This document shows positions 50,946 to 61,804 of a stretch of DNA of 64,000 nucleotides, in pieces; position 1 is the stretch's first letter; each line of letters starts with the position of its first letter. Position numbers and translations under genes: made by a program. The notes beneath the pieces were generated by a model. The model did not search any database. It saw nothing but the letters and a program-made list of their open reading frames with translations, and had not been told where the DNA came from. The stretch is from positions 113,575 through 177,574 of the forward strand of contig NMRB01000530.1 of the NCBI GenBank assembly GCA_002633025.1, in the 5' to 3' direction. The DNA is from Notospermus geniculatus (lineage: Eukaryota > Nemertea > Pilidiophora > Heteronemertea > Lineidae).

Positions 50946-52594
50946 AATTGTATGGCACGCAGAAGCGGAATTTATTAAATCCTAAAACTACACATCAACA
51001 TTTCAAAATGCAGTGACAACTTTTAAAACACCATGACAACATTTTAAAAACAACATGACACAGTTTTAAAATTATGACAAGATCTACCTGAAATATACAT
51101 TGCAACATTTAATAAATCATATATCAACATTTACAAAAATACATTGCAACAATCTTAAAATGTATGTCAACATTTATTTTAAAAGTATAGTCAACATTTA
51201 CAAAAATAGTGCCAATGGCACTGTGCCCGCTTGGCTTGAACCATGGTGATGGCCAAGGGAGAAATAACGCTTTATTTTGTTTGGTTTTGGCGCCCCCAGT
51301 GACAAAGTCAAGAATTAGATTTTACCGAACATTCATCCGAGTTGTTACACTACAGCCTAGAGGTAGATATGTGCAAGGTTTCAAAGCAATAGGGACAAAC
51401 CATTACAAAAAGGGCCGATTTCGTAATCTCAGGCGAACTTTTACCTCTGTGAACTTGAAAAATAGGTCAAATTAAAAACTCGAGTGCAATATCGTATGTA
51501 TCCTTATTAGATATACACCTGAAAGAAATGTTGACAAAAATCCATCTCTCGGTTAGGGAGAAATAGCACTTTCCATCATTTTGGTTTTGGCCCTCTAGTG
51601 GCTAAGTAAAGAATCAGATTTTACAGATGTTTTGCCTGTAAGTTGCTTTAACCTAGAGGTACATGTGTACAAAGTCTCAACACAACAGTTCAAACCATTA
51701 TCAAAATATAGCCCTTTGAAATTTTTCACAAAACGCCCCCTGGAGGCCAAAATAGGAATCCAACCTTGTTCAAAATCGAACTCGACCTAGATCTTAGGCC
51801 CATATATACACCCACCAAAGACCAAAAAGATTCGGCAAAAAATAAAGGCGGTAGAGCGCTAACAATCCAAACGTTTACGTAAGGACGTACGTACATGTAC
51901 GTACGGATTGACGCACTCAGTGACCCCAACCACAGCTTAAGCCCTGCTGGGCGTTGCGGCCAAGCGGGCTAAAAATCATTCGACATTTTGAAAACTATCG
52001 CAACATCCACGTGACCAAACAAAATGGCTCCACTAACACTATGGTGGGGCTAGCGTAGCGATCGGCGTAACCGTGCATGGATGGAACTGCCACTCAACAT
52101 GCGTACTTCATATTTGATGTCATAAAAATCTACTCCTACTCGGCCCGCGAGTTCCAGTCGAACTCGGGCAAGATAGCATTGTGTTGGTCACGTGATTTTG
52201 TTTGGTCACGTGAATGTTGCGATAGTTTTCAAAATGTTGCAATGATTTTTAAATGTTGACTTATATTTTTTGGGTCGTATTCATAAAGCTGTTCTATCGT
52301 TAGAACCGTCTTAGGCCGATTCCAAGTGCAGTGGTTGACCACGCTTGGAACCGGCCTAAGACGGTTGATAGAACCGCTTTATGAATGCGACCCTTTAAGA
52401 TTGTTGCAATGTATTTTTGCAAATGTTGACATATAATTAATTAAATGTTGCAATGTATATTTCAGATAGATCTTGTCAAAATTTTAAAAATGTTGTCATG
52501 TTGTTTTAAAAGTTGTCACTACATTTTGAAATGTTGAGGTGTAGGCCTATTTTTGAGGGTTGAATAAATTCCGCCTTGGCGTGCCATAGAATTG
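50946..52594. mobile_element. 1.65-kb foldback element in the intron of the PAN-like gene
   Basis: Left sequence AATTGTATGGCACGC...GCGGAATTTATT and the following run of ACAACATT/TCAACATTT words are inverted at about 52395-52594. The centre holds diverged repeats of about 270 bp (51223-51960, bounded by GCCCGCTTGGC and CCAAGCGGGC) and an inverted pair CTATCGCAACAT...CACGTGA (51998-52230). A MITE (52272-52393) is inserted in the right arm. Confidence 0.7.
52272..52393. mobile_element. palindromic MITE, GGGTCGTATTCATAAAGC ends (copy 1)
   Basis: The arms of about 55 bases include TTCTATCGTTAGAACCGTCT and CTTAGGCCG words inverted in the second half. A related copy is at 52632-52753. Confidence 0.75.
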
Positions 52595-52631
52595 ACTGAA
52601 AGAGATCGCAAGGTTAAGCCTAGGTCACACT

Positions 52632-52753
52632 GGGTCGAATAAAGCGGTTCTATCATTAGAACCGTCTTAGGCCGGTTGCAAGTGTGCTTCACCAGTAACT
52701 TGGAACTGGTCTAAGATGGTTCTAACGATAGAACCGCTTTATGAATACGACCC
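52632..52753. mobile_element. palindromic MITE, GGGTCG...CGACCC (copy 2)
   Basis: It is built like the copy at 52272-52393, with AAAGCGGTTCTATCATTAGA inverted in the second half. It touches the next element at 52755. Confidence 0.72.
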
Positions 52754-52754
52754 A

Positions 52755-53982
52755 GCCTCGCTTATGTCGCCCCAACAGGGCACAAGCCTCCAAAATAACC
52801 TGGTGACGTTGCGTCGGTTTGTGACCCTGACGAACAACAGTCAAATCCGCCATTTTGCGTAGGGTTATGTGATGCGCCGCGCCTCACACCGCCGGTGTCG
52901 GGAGCATACTTCCGCGGTAAAAGTAGTTCCCGAAGAAATGACATTTCTGATAAATATTAGTTCTTTTTATTGTATTTTATGATGATTTCCGATGAAGTAA
53001 ATATATTTGAGTCAATTTATTCGCATCTTTGTATATCAGAACGAGAAGACCCATAATAAAATATTTTATCGCTTCGGGAATGGCAAACAAATACACAGTG
53101 CACGCACTGTATCAGAACAGCGAAATGCATGTCATTGCGCTGTACATTCTGTAGTGTATGGCATGATGGCGGGGAATCCCCGACGGAAATCCCGATTTGG
53201 CCGAGCAAAAACTAGACTGAGCAAAAACGTACAGTAACTCGCAAAATCTTAGTAAAATTCACTTTTGTGTGTCATATTGTATTAAATTATCCCAAAACTG
53301 ACATCGTTAGGTTCTTTTACGACACAAAAGTGATGAGCTTTACCGAACTAGATCTTCTAGTGGATGAGTCAAAGTAGTCCGAAAGTAGATCCAGGTGGTT
53401 CGGTCGCCGCATCACTATCCCAGCTATAGGTGGGGGCGCAATAAGATATTCAAGATGGCGGCGGTGATTTTTCCTCCGGGACTAAATCCCAAACCCAAGT
53501 CTCGCAATATCTCGCGGGATTTGGTCCCGGTGTTCCGGTTGATGTCGCCCTACGCTGTGATAGAAACAGCGTCAACAAGTTGCACCTGATAACTTATGTC
53601 GCCACCGAGTAGAAAAATACCGATCGGTCGCAACTACCTGGAACTAGTTTATCGCCGTCTTTTGAACGCTTATGTCGGCACAGATTTCTTTTGATTTTAA
53701 GTGACGTGGTGATTAGGTCACGTGGTTACGTTAGGCCACGTGGAATGTAAAGCGAATTTCATTGGCTGTCTTCAGGATACAGTTGTCAACTAGTCGCTGA
53801 AGTTGAACATGTGCGACTTTCAGGATCTGGATATTTTTAGTTTGCAACTAGTTGGCACTAGTTACTCTCTGACCCCCGAGAGCTTATGTCACCTGGTAGT
53901 TGTGACTAATTAGTTCCAACTACGCGCCGATTATCAGTTGCCAACTAGTTCTGACTGTACGTAAGGGCGACATAAGCGAGGC
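52755..53982. mobile_element. 1.2-kb element with GCCTCGCTTATGTCGCC ends
   Basis: GCCTCGCTTATGTCGCC at 52755 is exactly inverted at the right end (53966-53982). CTTATGTCG words recur inside at about 53593, 53669 and 53883. An ATGGCGGCGGTG start-like site at 53456 lies within it but no gene is supported. Confidence 0.65.
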
Positions 53983-54086
53983 TTTAGATCACTGAAGTCA
54001 TTCGATTCTAAAATTAGAACACAGATGACTCGATGGACTCGCCTATTTACAATAGCCATCGCGATGTTTCAGGTCACGATAAGAAT

Positions 54087-54179
54087 GTGACTATAAGCTA
54101 ATGGCACCTTTAATCAAATGGAAAATGCATTCAAATGGAAAATGCATTGAAGTTAATGGTACCATTAGCTTAAAGTCAC
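54087..54179. repeat. small palindrome
   Basis: GTGACTATAAGCTAATGG at the left and its complement with one gap at the right enclose two direct copies of TCAAATGGAAAATGCATT. It ends beside a GGCCCC word, as in the other small MITEs. Confidence 0.5.
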
Positions 54180-54283
54180 TTTATGAAACAGGCCCCAGAT
54201 CATAAAAATACTTCTTGGTGTGTTCAGCTTTATCTTTTATCTGTACTGATCTTTCAACATTCATGAGCCACAGTTTCACTTAA

Positions 54284-54918
54284 AGCTGAACTAGATCAAC
54301 AAAAAGCCCCCATGCGGCGAGCAAGAGAAATGCTAACGCCCTGCAAACGCCTCACACGAAGGCTCAGAACATGATAGACCCGATGATGCCAGGAGGGCGC
54401 CACCTTATTTGTCTTAGGGCAACAGAGCTGTCAAGAACTCCGGATACCTTCTACACAACTCAAAGAAAAAAATTCAATTTAGACGGGATTCGAACCGTCC
54501 ACCTTCTGATTCGTAATCCAATACTTTATCCACTCGGCCAACGAGCCAGCTGACAAGAGCATGATTTGTGCTTGTAATAGACGTAGGCCTTCGATTTGCG
54601 TAATAATACTATGAACAAGAGAAAACACACGAAGCCTACCAACAATATCGGTGGCCGAATGGTGAAGACGGTGGAGCAAAGACAACAGGGCACGGGTTCA
54701 ATTCCCAGCTGGGTCGAACTTTTTTCCTCTTTCAAAAAAGTGTTCAGCAGGAGCTCACCAGAGGATGTTGACACCTTGACAGCTCGAAGACAAATAAGGT
54801 GGCGCCCTCCTGGCATCGTCGGGTCAATCATGTTCTGAGCCTTCGTGTGAGGTGTTTGCAGGGCGTTAGCATTTCTCTTGCTCGTCGCATGGGGGCTTTT
54901 TGTTGATCTAGTTCAGCT
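54284..54918. mobile_element. TTAA-flanked palindrome with a different tRNA-like module in each arm
   Basis: It begins TTAA|AGCTGAACTAGATCAA and ends with the complement followed by TCAA. The outer about 150 bases of each arm are inverted copies. The left arm, read on the minus strand, ends in a tRNA-Arg-like module (54480-54547, GGCCGAGTGG, anticodon-loop-like TTACGAA, GGTTCGAATCCC). The right arm, on the plus strand, has another module (54650-54716, GGCCGAATGG, GGGTTCAATTCCC). The modules resemble pol III promoters as in SINEs. The element may be two SINEs head to head or one TTAA-specific transposon. Confidence 0.65.
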
Positions 54919-55290
54919 TCAACAGCAGATAATTATCACAGAGGTGAGCACAGTGGCCCTGGCAATTTCATTAAAGATCTACTTTTACCACGTAACCCCG
55001 CGCTGATTGGTCAATTACTGTCACGTGACAGTAAAAATCACATGACGGCATTCCGTGGCACGTCACCGTGGAAGTATACCGTCCAAAATCCTCCACCGCA
55101 CAAGAGAAGTTTTTGACTGAGTCAAAATTCTCGAGGACATTTTGCTCAGCTAATTTCTCTCGTGTGCGGCGGCCTTCACGTCGCGAAATTGTCACTGTGG
55201 CTTCACTGATCGGGTCGCCAGAGTTTGTCACGAACATTAGTGGCCGAGGGCTACGAAGTAACCACCCTGTATCAAACTAGAAACTAGTAA
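54919..55290. other. no gene seen
   Basis: CACGTGACAG and CATGACGG words and a weak inverted pair are present. The frames 54971-55237 and 55068-55280 are complementary to each other and show no domain. Confidence 0.4.
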
Positions 55291-55531
55291 AGTCCGTTCC
55301 AGATACCTAAGGCAAATGGTACTAGGTTGAACTCTGCAATGTTACACGACCCTGTTGACTATTTTGACGAGCTATTGCACAATACTTTAACAGGCGAGTC
55401 AAATGGTATAGAGAATAATGCATGTCACCTTGCCTTATTGGCTGTGTTTGTGGTCAAGCTGTTAGTAATAGACTGACCACAACTGACAAGGTTAGCCAAG
55501 TGCGATTTGCCTTAGGTATCTGGAATGGACT
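55291..55531. mobile_element. MITE just upstream of the second PAN-like exon
   Basis: AGTCCGTTCCAGATACCTAA (55291-55310) is inverted at the right end with one change, and GGCAAATGG/CGATTTGCC continue the palindrome. Confidence 0.7.
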
Positions 55532-55815
55532 ATACGACAAACTACGTGTCGATTGTGGAAATGAAAGTCATTAAAAACAAATATTTACCAATATATCACG
55601 ACAGGTTGGAGTACTCGGTCATCTTCTTTAGGGCATGTGGAGGAAAGTCACTTATTTCATGCTCGGCTTTGTGTCTTAAGATCATGAAATGTACGACGTT
55701 CACAACAATTCCGAAACATGGCAGTCTTGTCTGTCAGATGAGCGACAAGCGGGCGACATGCATGGAGAGGCACGAAGCTGTAGAGTATCCCCGAGATAAA
55801 ATGTTTCAGAGTTAG
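55525..55815 (+). CDS. second host exon with PAN/apple-like domain
   Basis: The module SLISCSALCLKIMKCTTFTT, then SLVCQMSDKRATCMERHEAV aligns with the exon at 50555-50878, including the ATCME word after the last cysteine. An acceptor-like ATATCACGACAG|G lies at 55594. The module ends in ATGTTTCAGAGTTAG|GTATAG, at the place where the first exon has its donor; here the last codon before the donor is a stop. It is therefore either a terminal exon, a nonsense-mutated exon, or a sequence error. The ATG at 55525 is likely not the real start. Confidence 0.4.
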   Translation: MDYTTNYVSIVEMKVIKNKYLPIYHDRLEYSVIFFRACGGKSLISCSALCLKIMKCTTFTTIPKHGSLVCQMSDKRATCMERHEAVEYPRDKMFQS

Positions 55816-55957
55816 GTATAGGCCTACGTCATGTAGTCTCGCAAAACCAGCCCCTCGTTCATACTCCGAGGTCGTCGGAACGAGGGTCTGGCAAAGAACA
55901 CAATTCGCATTGTAATTGGGTCAGTGACCTTATTCCGATGATTCAAAATAAGGTCAC

Positions 55958-56092
55958 GGGCGCACACCTAACGCGATTTGTTGACGCATGCGGCAAATGC
56001 TTTGTTATTTTCCGCCGCACTGCACGCAAGCAATGGGTTTGACGCATGCGTCGCCCTATCGCATGCGAATCGCGTCAGGTGTGCCTCTACCC
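55958..56092. mobile_element. MITE with GGGCGCACACCTAACGCG ends
   Basis: The left end GGGCGCACACCTAACGCGAT is inverted at 56068-56092 with a few changes, and GACGCATGCG words lie inside in both halves. Confidence 0.6.
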
Positions 56093-56096
56093 TTAA

Positions 56097-56462
56097 AGGG
56101 CTCCGCACACTAGCGACTAAATTGAGGCGACCAGCGACGCGACTGTCGACTACGACATCGCAGGCGATAATCGCCTGTGAGGTCACTAAGCTATGTCGCA
56201 CACGACAATTTCCTTGGACGATCCGCAAACGGGCGACTATTTTGCTGGAGACGGTCGCGGTAGCAGTGGACTGTGCCAAGTGACCAGACGTTCACCATGT
56301 TGAACTTTCGGTTGCTTGGTTGCCGGGACTTATTACCAGGCGACCAAATTGTGTAATTCAGTCGCACAACAATCTACCGCAAAGAGGAGACAAAAAAGTA
56401 AAAATGTTTAGTCGCTGGCCTGGTTGCAAGGCCGATCGCCAAGAAAATGTGTGCGGAGCCCT
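56097..56462. mobile_element. MITE with AAGGGCTCCGCACACTAGCG ends (copy 1)
   Basis: AAGGGCTCCGCACAC at the left is inverted at the right (GTGTGCGGAGCCCT). Internal GCGACTA and TAGTCGC words repeat in both orientations. It is followed two bases later by a second copy. Confidence 0.72.
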
Positions 56463-56464
56463 GA

Positions 56465-56710
56465 AGGGCTCCGCACACTGGCGACTAAAATGGGGGCGAC
56501 TACCGATGCGACTACTACGTCGCCTGCCATAATTACCTTTGCGGTCGATCAATGATGTCATCCACGACATCACTGATCTTCCAAAGAAGCATTTGTCGCA
56601 AACAAGTCAACAAAAACTAAAAAAACTGAAAAATGTTCAGTCGCTTCTGTGGTCGCAAGGCCGGTCGCCTACAAAATCGCTCGAAAAAATCGCTAGTGTG
56701 CGGAGCCCTT
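56465..56710. mobile_element. MITE with AGGGCTCCGCACAC ends (copy 2)
   Basis: It has the same ends as the preceding copy, in direct tandem. The body is diverged (CGACTACCGATGCGACTACT). Confidence 0.72.
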
Positions 56711-56932
56711 TAAGGCCGCCGTACACGATACATTAATGGGGAGGTTTCATCTACGGCGATAATGGTTAACGTTTGCGTTCATCGTTTGATTTCGAAACCT
56801 CCCTATTCTTTCCCTACGACGTACGATTTCTCATCCAATTTTATTGGAAGGAAAATTTCGCATCCCGCCGTAGATGATCCCATTTATTTCCTAGGAAGTA
56901 TTACGTTGCAGCGTAAATATTATTAGTGAGTT

Positions 56933-57078
56933 TAAGAAACCATACGTTAACGCTAACGCTAACGTTATTGACATCATTTTGACGTCACATCGAATGAATC
57001 TGTTGTATTTCTTCAAGAGTGACGTCATTTTGACGTAATTAGCGTTAGCGTTAACGTATGGTTTCTTAAACTCACTAA
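56933..57078. mobile_element. 146-bp palindrome rich in GTTAACGCTAACG
   Basis: The arms of about 45 bases, TTAGTGAGTTTAAGAAACCA onward, are perfectly or nearly perfectly inverted around a short loop containing two TGACGTCA-like sites. Confidence 0.75.
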
Positions 57079-57182
57079 TGTGTGTGACCAAAAATATGAC
57101 CCCGTCACGGGGCCATATTTTTTGTAGGCTTGACCTATTACGTGCGGACAAAGGGGCACAATGCGTCAGTTGTACAATAATA

Positions 57183-57305
57183 GAGAGTTTAAGAGATAGT
57201 CCCGCTAACTGCAACACTAACGTTAACGCTATTTACATTGAAAATGTACGGTAGAAATAGTGTTAGCGTTAGTGTTACCGTTAACGGAGCGATTTCTTCA
57301 ACTCT
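57183..57305. mobile_element. diverged relative of the GTTAACGCTAACG palindrome
   Basis: GAGAGTTTAAGAGATAG at the left and CGATTTCTTCAACTCTC at the right are imperfect inverted repeats, with AACGTTAACGCT words between. Confidence 0.6.
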
Positions 57306-57403
57306 CGAATATGCTACCACTGCGTACACGATAGGAATTATTTTCAATAGCATTTTATTGTACAAGAAAAAAAGGACAGAACCTATTTGTCATCCCGGTT
57401 TGT

Positions 57404-57852
57404 CATCCTCCCACAGCAGAGGTTTTTACCTCGCTCCTCTTCATCCGCTCACACAAACCCCTGCTGAAATACAACAGTGAGTGAATGTGATGTGGCTGTT
57501 CCATACTCCAGTTGCACTCCCTGTATTTTAAGGATAACTTGGAGAAGTAAAGTTTCGTGGTTTTACCCAGTTTGGGTTTAAAGTTTTGTGCTTTACAAAT
57601 CACTTACATCTTTCCAAAATTGACTGAATTTTATCCCACAGGTTCTTTCTGTCTGTGTATAGGAAAGATTCTTATTATTTTTTATTTTTATTATGAGTCA
57701 CAATTATTTAATATTGACACCCTGAAAATGCTTCATTCTGATTGGGCAATGATTTTCTGACCGCCTCTGCTTGCCCGGGAGGCCCAATTTCAGCAGGGCT
57801 TTGTGTGGAGTGTATACGAGGAACGAGACCAAAGCCCTGGTGTGGGAGGATG
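57404..57852. mobile_element. 449-bp element, copy 2 of the one at 20810-21257
   Basis: It has the same ends (CATCCTCCCACAGCAG and complement) and internal sequence as copy 1, with scattered substitutions. No clean target duplication is visible here. It ends about 200 bases before the last exon of the putative host gene. Confidence 0.8.
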
Positions 57853-58062
57853 CTATTTGTGGATTTTTTCATATCCGACAAATATGGGACAATGTTTCCC
57901 GTCACACACGGTAAAACTGATTCCTACAAAATATTTCGTAGGGAAAACATGTATCGTGTACGGCGGCCTTTACTCGAAGGGTGGTGTGCGATGTAACGCA
58001 GTGGTGGGCAGATCGCCCTTCGATTATCGGGAATGCGGTATCCTGGCTTTTCTCTCTCCAAG

Positions 58063-59016
58063 GAGCCACCGATGATTAAATATAAACTTGGAAAGGTAAT
58101 CCCATTCCGGCCACCAATGAAGACAGCCAAGAAAGGAGTTTGGTTTCTACACAAAACTTCAGGGGAAATAATTCAGATGCAAGGGGGAGAGGAAGAACCC
58201 CTTTTTGTTGTTGTGTATGGTAATAAAAGGGGCTACTTTGGAATTGAGTACAAAAGTTCTTTCTACGAACACGTCATTTCGATTGTAAGGTTTATTTACA
58301 TGGGCTACTTAGTGTTTATCCGACGGAAAAGGACATGTGTGCTTTATAACGTCAAAAGGGCGACATTTGAAGGCGGGCTTGTCATACCCAGCATAGATAA
58401 ATGCAAGTGTGGATGGAGGGACTATAGATTGGAAATAGGGTATGAGGGGAAGGTCGTCGTGTTTTGCCATCGGAATCCCGTCGATGCCACCATTTATGAT
58501 ATAAATTTGTCAAACGAAACTGGTCGAGTTAACATTGTCCTTACAAATGGAACCGTCTTTCCTTTGACGAGCTCGCCACATGTTGTCGACAGGGATGTTT
58601 ACCATCTTCGTCCAAGATCTGTAGGCCTACACGTCGTTGGGTATCTCCTGAGAGATAAGTACCGGGTAAAGGAATACCGGCCAAGACAAATGGGTTTCCT
58701 CCGGAAACACTGTCGTCGTCATCCTACCATACTAGATTTTAGTAGATCTTCGAATATGTTGTTCCTCATTTGTTTTCCGATGCCGAATGCGATCGGATTT
58801 GAAAGGACTATTTTTGATCCTAAGGAGTGTCACGGAACGTTTGAAGAGAAAATCGCCATCTTTCATCCCTTGATCAACGATTGGTCGGTGACTCATTACC
58901 AGTTCAGCCACATTGATGACGCATTTTTACACTTCAAACGGCCTCCAGGGATGGCACCAGGCATGCGGGAACATTTCGTTTCTGCAGAAATTTACCATCT
59001 TAAGGTAGAAGACTAG
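58063..59016 (+). CDS. large last exon of a putative host gene, family not recognised
   Basis: The frame is open from 57997 to the stop at 59016. A pyrimidine-rich acceptor CTTTTCTCTCTCCAAG|GAG fits an exon start at 58063 in phase 0, matching the phase-0 donor of the first PAN-like exon; the ATG at 58033 would be an alternative start. The about 318 residues are evenly composed, rich in beta-prone stretches (GYFGIEYKSSFYEH, GYLVFIRRKRTCVLYNV, HVVGYLLRDKYRVKEY), with no low complexity and no transmembrane segment. No known domain is recognised. Length and composition make a chance ORF unlikely. No AATAAA signal was seen just downstream. Confidence 0.5.
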   Translation, partial: EPPMIKYKLGKVIPFRPPMKTAKKGVWFLHKTSGEIIQMQGGEEEPLFVVVYGNKRGYFGIEYKSSFYEHVISIVRFIYMGYLVFIRRKRTCVLYNVKRATFEGGLVIPSIDKCKCGWRDYRLEIGYEGKVVVFCHRNPVDATIYDINLSNETGRVNIVLTNGTVFPLTSSPHVVDRDVYHLRPRSVGLHVVGYLLRDKYRVKEYRPRQMGFLRKHCRRHPTILDFSRSSNMLFLICFPMPNAIGFERTIFDPKECHGTFEEKIAIFHPLINDWSVTHYQFSHIDDAFLHFKRPPGMAPGMREHFVSAEIYHLKVED

Positions 59017-59947
59017 AATTGCTAATACCGAGTTTACATAGAGCCACACGAAACACGATCACTCTGCGCGGTACTTGACATACGCGTATGTTGATGAACT
59101 GACAATGGATTTTCCAGTCTGCCGTTTACATTGGTCTATACGCATATTAGGGAATTTAGCAAGTCTCCGTATAGTTGATCCCTATCACGTATGACGTATG
59201 ACTTTAGTAGAAAATGCATTAGCTCGATACGTCATACGTGACACGGATCGACGATACGGAGCCTTGCTGAAAGTCCCTTCCTCCATTTACTTACCGCTGC
59301 ACATGTTCGTTGCCCAAGACCAAACGTTGTGTTTCAGGTTTGTCTGCTGACAGAGTTCAGGGTAATGCTAAGAATCAATCCCAGCAGGCGTTGCAAAGAT
59401 CAGTTTAGTTAGGTCCTTTCCGCTGTGTAATTAAGAAATCGGACGGATCTGACCACAGTGTCTGCATAGCATGTTGGCTAATGTCCGACGTTTCATCTCG
59501 TCGTCATCTTGCTCTGACAAGCGTTCCTATCGTAGGGAGAGTAGTTCAAACGGCGAAGTGGCTAGGCCTTGATATGTCAAGATGCCAATCTCAGTCACAG
59601 AGTCACACAAATAAATCGTATGGCATGAAACTGTAGGCCTACTTTGGAAACGATGCGTTTCGAAGTTCCGATGGTTGTAGCTAGGCGGCGTAGCGACATC
59701 TCGCCGCTCTGACGGGCCCGTCGCAGCGCAAATCGCTGAAATGGAAAAACAGAAAACTCAGTCGCATACTTTCTGAAAATGCTCGAGGAATTCGGTTTGT
59801 GTTTGAAATAAAAGCGCATGTCGGGGTGCATCCATTGGTCAGGGTGGAACTCCCCCCCCANNNNNNNNNNNNNNNNNNNNNNNATGAAACCAAACCAAGC
59901 AAAATCCAACTCATTCGATTCCCACATTTAAGCCTGCCACACACTGT
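59017..59947. other. no gene seen; includes a 23-base gap
   Basis: A short inverted pair GTCATACGT/ACGTATGAC lies near 59188-59240. N run at 59861-59883 after a C homopolymer. Nothing else was recognised. Confidence 0.5.
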
Positions 59948-60332
59948 AGCTATCTGCTGAGCAAAAAGTCATTCGAGACCGTTTCACAACTGTTAGAAAC
60001 AATAGACAGTTTGCGAAATTAGCGGCCGCCATTTTTTGGAAATTTAGCCGAATTTTCGAACTTTTTCAAATATATTTCGAATATATTTTATTAACTGCAT
60101 GCTTGCTAAAATATCTTTATGCAATTCTAGTGGCTTATTGTATGACCTTTCTTTTTTGAACACCTCTGGTCGCAGGAAGTTCTAACTCATTCCCAAGTTG
60201 AAATTTTTTGGTTGCTTCGGCGTTGATATACTATTTTTAGACCGGAAATCCCTGTTTGCTTGAAGATGCCGATAGAGGAAGCGGTGGTATGAATTCCCGT
60301 TCTAACAGTCGTGGTTTGCTCAGCAGATAGCT
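59948..60332. mobile_element. MITE with AGCTATCTGCTGAGCAAA ends
   Basis: An exact 18-bp inverted repeat at 59948-59965 and 60315-60332 bounds an AT-rich segment without coding content. The target duplication is unclear. Confidence 0.65.
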
Positions 60333-60461
60333 CGCGTGTACGCGTATTTTTCGGTGAGTTTTCTGCCTCGCGAGGCAAAAAAACTCACCATACGCGCACA
60401 TCTACCGTACCCAAAAGTTTTCATCCTGTACAGAAAAATTCGATATGCCGGAATATATAGA

Positions 60462-60918
60462 GGCCCCTTTCGAAAGTCGGCCATTTCGGCGCCGAGGGTC
60501 AAAACAAATGGGAAAATGCATTACATTTTGCCAGAATGTGCAGAAATAACTTCTGAAACGCTTGAAATGTGGCAGACATGTTATGAGGGCCAACTCATTG
60601 AGAAACGTGTGAAAAAAATTGTGTGTCATCGATCGATTTTTGAAGATTTTTGCATTTTTCTTCAACTGAACAATAGAAGGTTTAAAGTGTCTCTTAATCC
60701 ACCTATTGTTCAGGTGTAGAAAATCACCAATTTCTCGAAAAATTTATCGATGACACCCAATTTTTTTCTCACAGTTCTCAATGGTTTGGCCATCACCATA
60801 TTTCTGCCAAATTTCAAGCGTTTCTGACAGTTACTTCTGCAATTTCAGGCAAAACTTAATGCATTTTCCCATTTGTTTTGTCCCTCGGCGCCGAAATTGC
60901 CAACTTTAGAAAGGGGCC
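60462..60918. mobile_element. 457-bp palindromic element with GGCCCCTTTCGAAAGT ends
   Basis: The two arms meet near 60695 (GAACAATAGAAGG against CCTATTGTTC). The ends GGCCCCTTTC and GAAAGGGGCC, CTCGGCGCCGA words and TTTCAAGCGTTTC are inverted across the centre. A reversed and truncated copy is at 18480-18808. Confidence 0.75.
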
Positions 60919-61104
60919 TGTATCAGGGTACTTACACACATGCACATACACACTGTCTGTCCTTTTTCTTGTTGAAAACATCCAGTCAGAGTTCATTATC
61001 TCGGAACGAGCAAAACACCACCGTCCCTCACGACTCGACGACTGAATATCACCGGCGACACGTCCGCCAGACGGGAGTTACGTAATACCAACAACGGTCA
61101 TTAA

Positions 61105-61274
61105 TGCCCGCTGTACACGGTAGGATTTTTTGGTACTAAAAATTATAAATGAGGCTCATGAAGGGTGATTTCGGTCACAGGCTACCGATTGCCTTGCTGA
61201 AAGGCATTGTGAACCCCCATTTAAGCCCCATTTATAATTTTTAGTACAAAAAAATCCTATGTGTACAGCGGGCA
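61105..61274. mobile_element. MITE with TGCCCGCTGTACAC ends
   Basis: The palindromic arms of about 50 bases (TGCCCGCTGTACACGGTAGG...AAAATTATAAATG) are flanked by TTAA on both sides (61101-61104 and 61275-61278). Confidence 0.75.
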
Positions 61275-61424
61275 TTAAGCGGTTCTTCCACGTCACAATA
61301 TCATTCCACAATTGTGGCCCAATGATCCCCATATTGTGCAATAATATTGCACGTGGATACAGGCCGCTTTATTCATGGGATAGGCATGATTGGGGCCTAC
61401 CGAAAGCAGTCTTTTGTAGCCTTA

Positions 61425-61574
61425 TGCCCGCTGTGCACGATCAAATTTTTCATCCAATTTGTTGGAAATTCAGATTCCGGGTCTGCTGGCGCTTCTGTGT
61501 ATAAACCCGCATGCAGGCCTTTACTGAACATATTCAGAAAATTGGATGAAAAATTTGATCGTGCACAGCGGGCA
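61425..61574. mobile_element. MITE with TGCCCGCTGTGCAC ends, TTA target duplication
   Basis: The palindromic arms start TGCCCGCTGTGCACGATCAA and share the terminal 10 bases with the element at 61105-61274. TTA flanks both ends (61422-61424 and 61575-61577), a PIF/Harbinger-like pattern. Confidence 0.78.
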
Positions 61575-61804
61575 TTACACCCTGCTCAGCTTCTGCTCCT
61601 TCACACCATTAGCGTATTGTGCACTGCGTTTGGTAATCGAGGCACCGGTAATCCATAATTGGAGCTTTAGGGCCAATTCATACAGGCTCGCGGACCGTCA
61701 AGCGCATGAAAGTGATCGCAGGTTTCCAAGGCGTGAATGTGCACTCACATTGAAATTGTTCATGGTCGGCGTAAATTCCGGACGGAGTATGAACCAGCCC
61801 TTAA

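Noticed and set aside
53456-53589. ATGGCGGCGGTG start-like frame
   Set aside because: It lies inside a transposon with GCCTCGCTTATGTCGCC ends and has no recognisable product.
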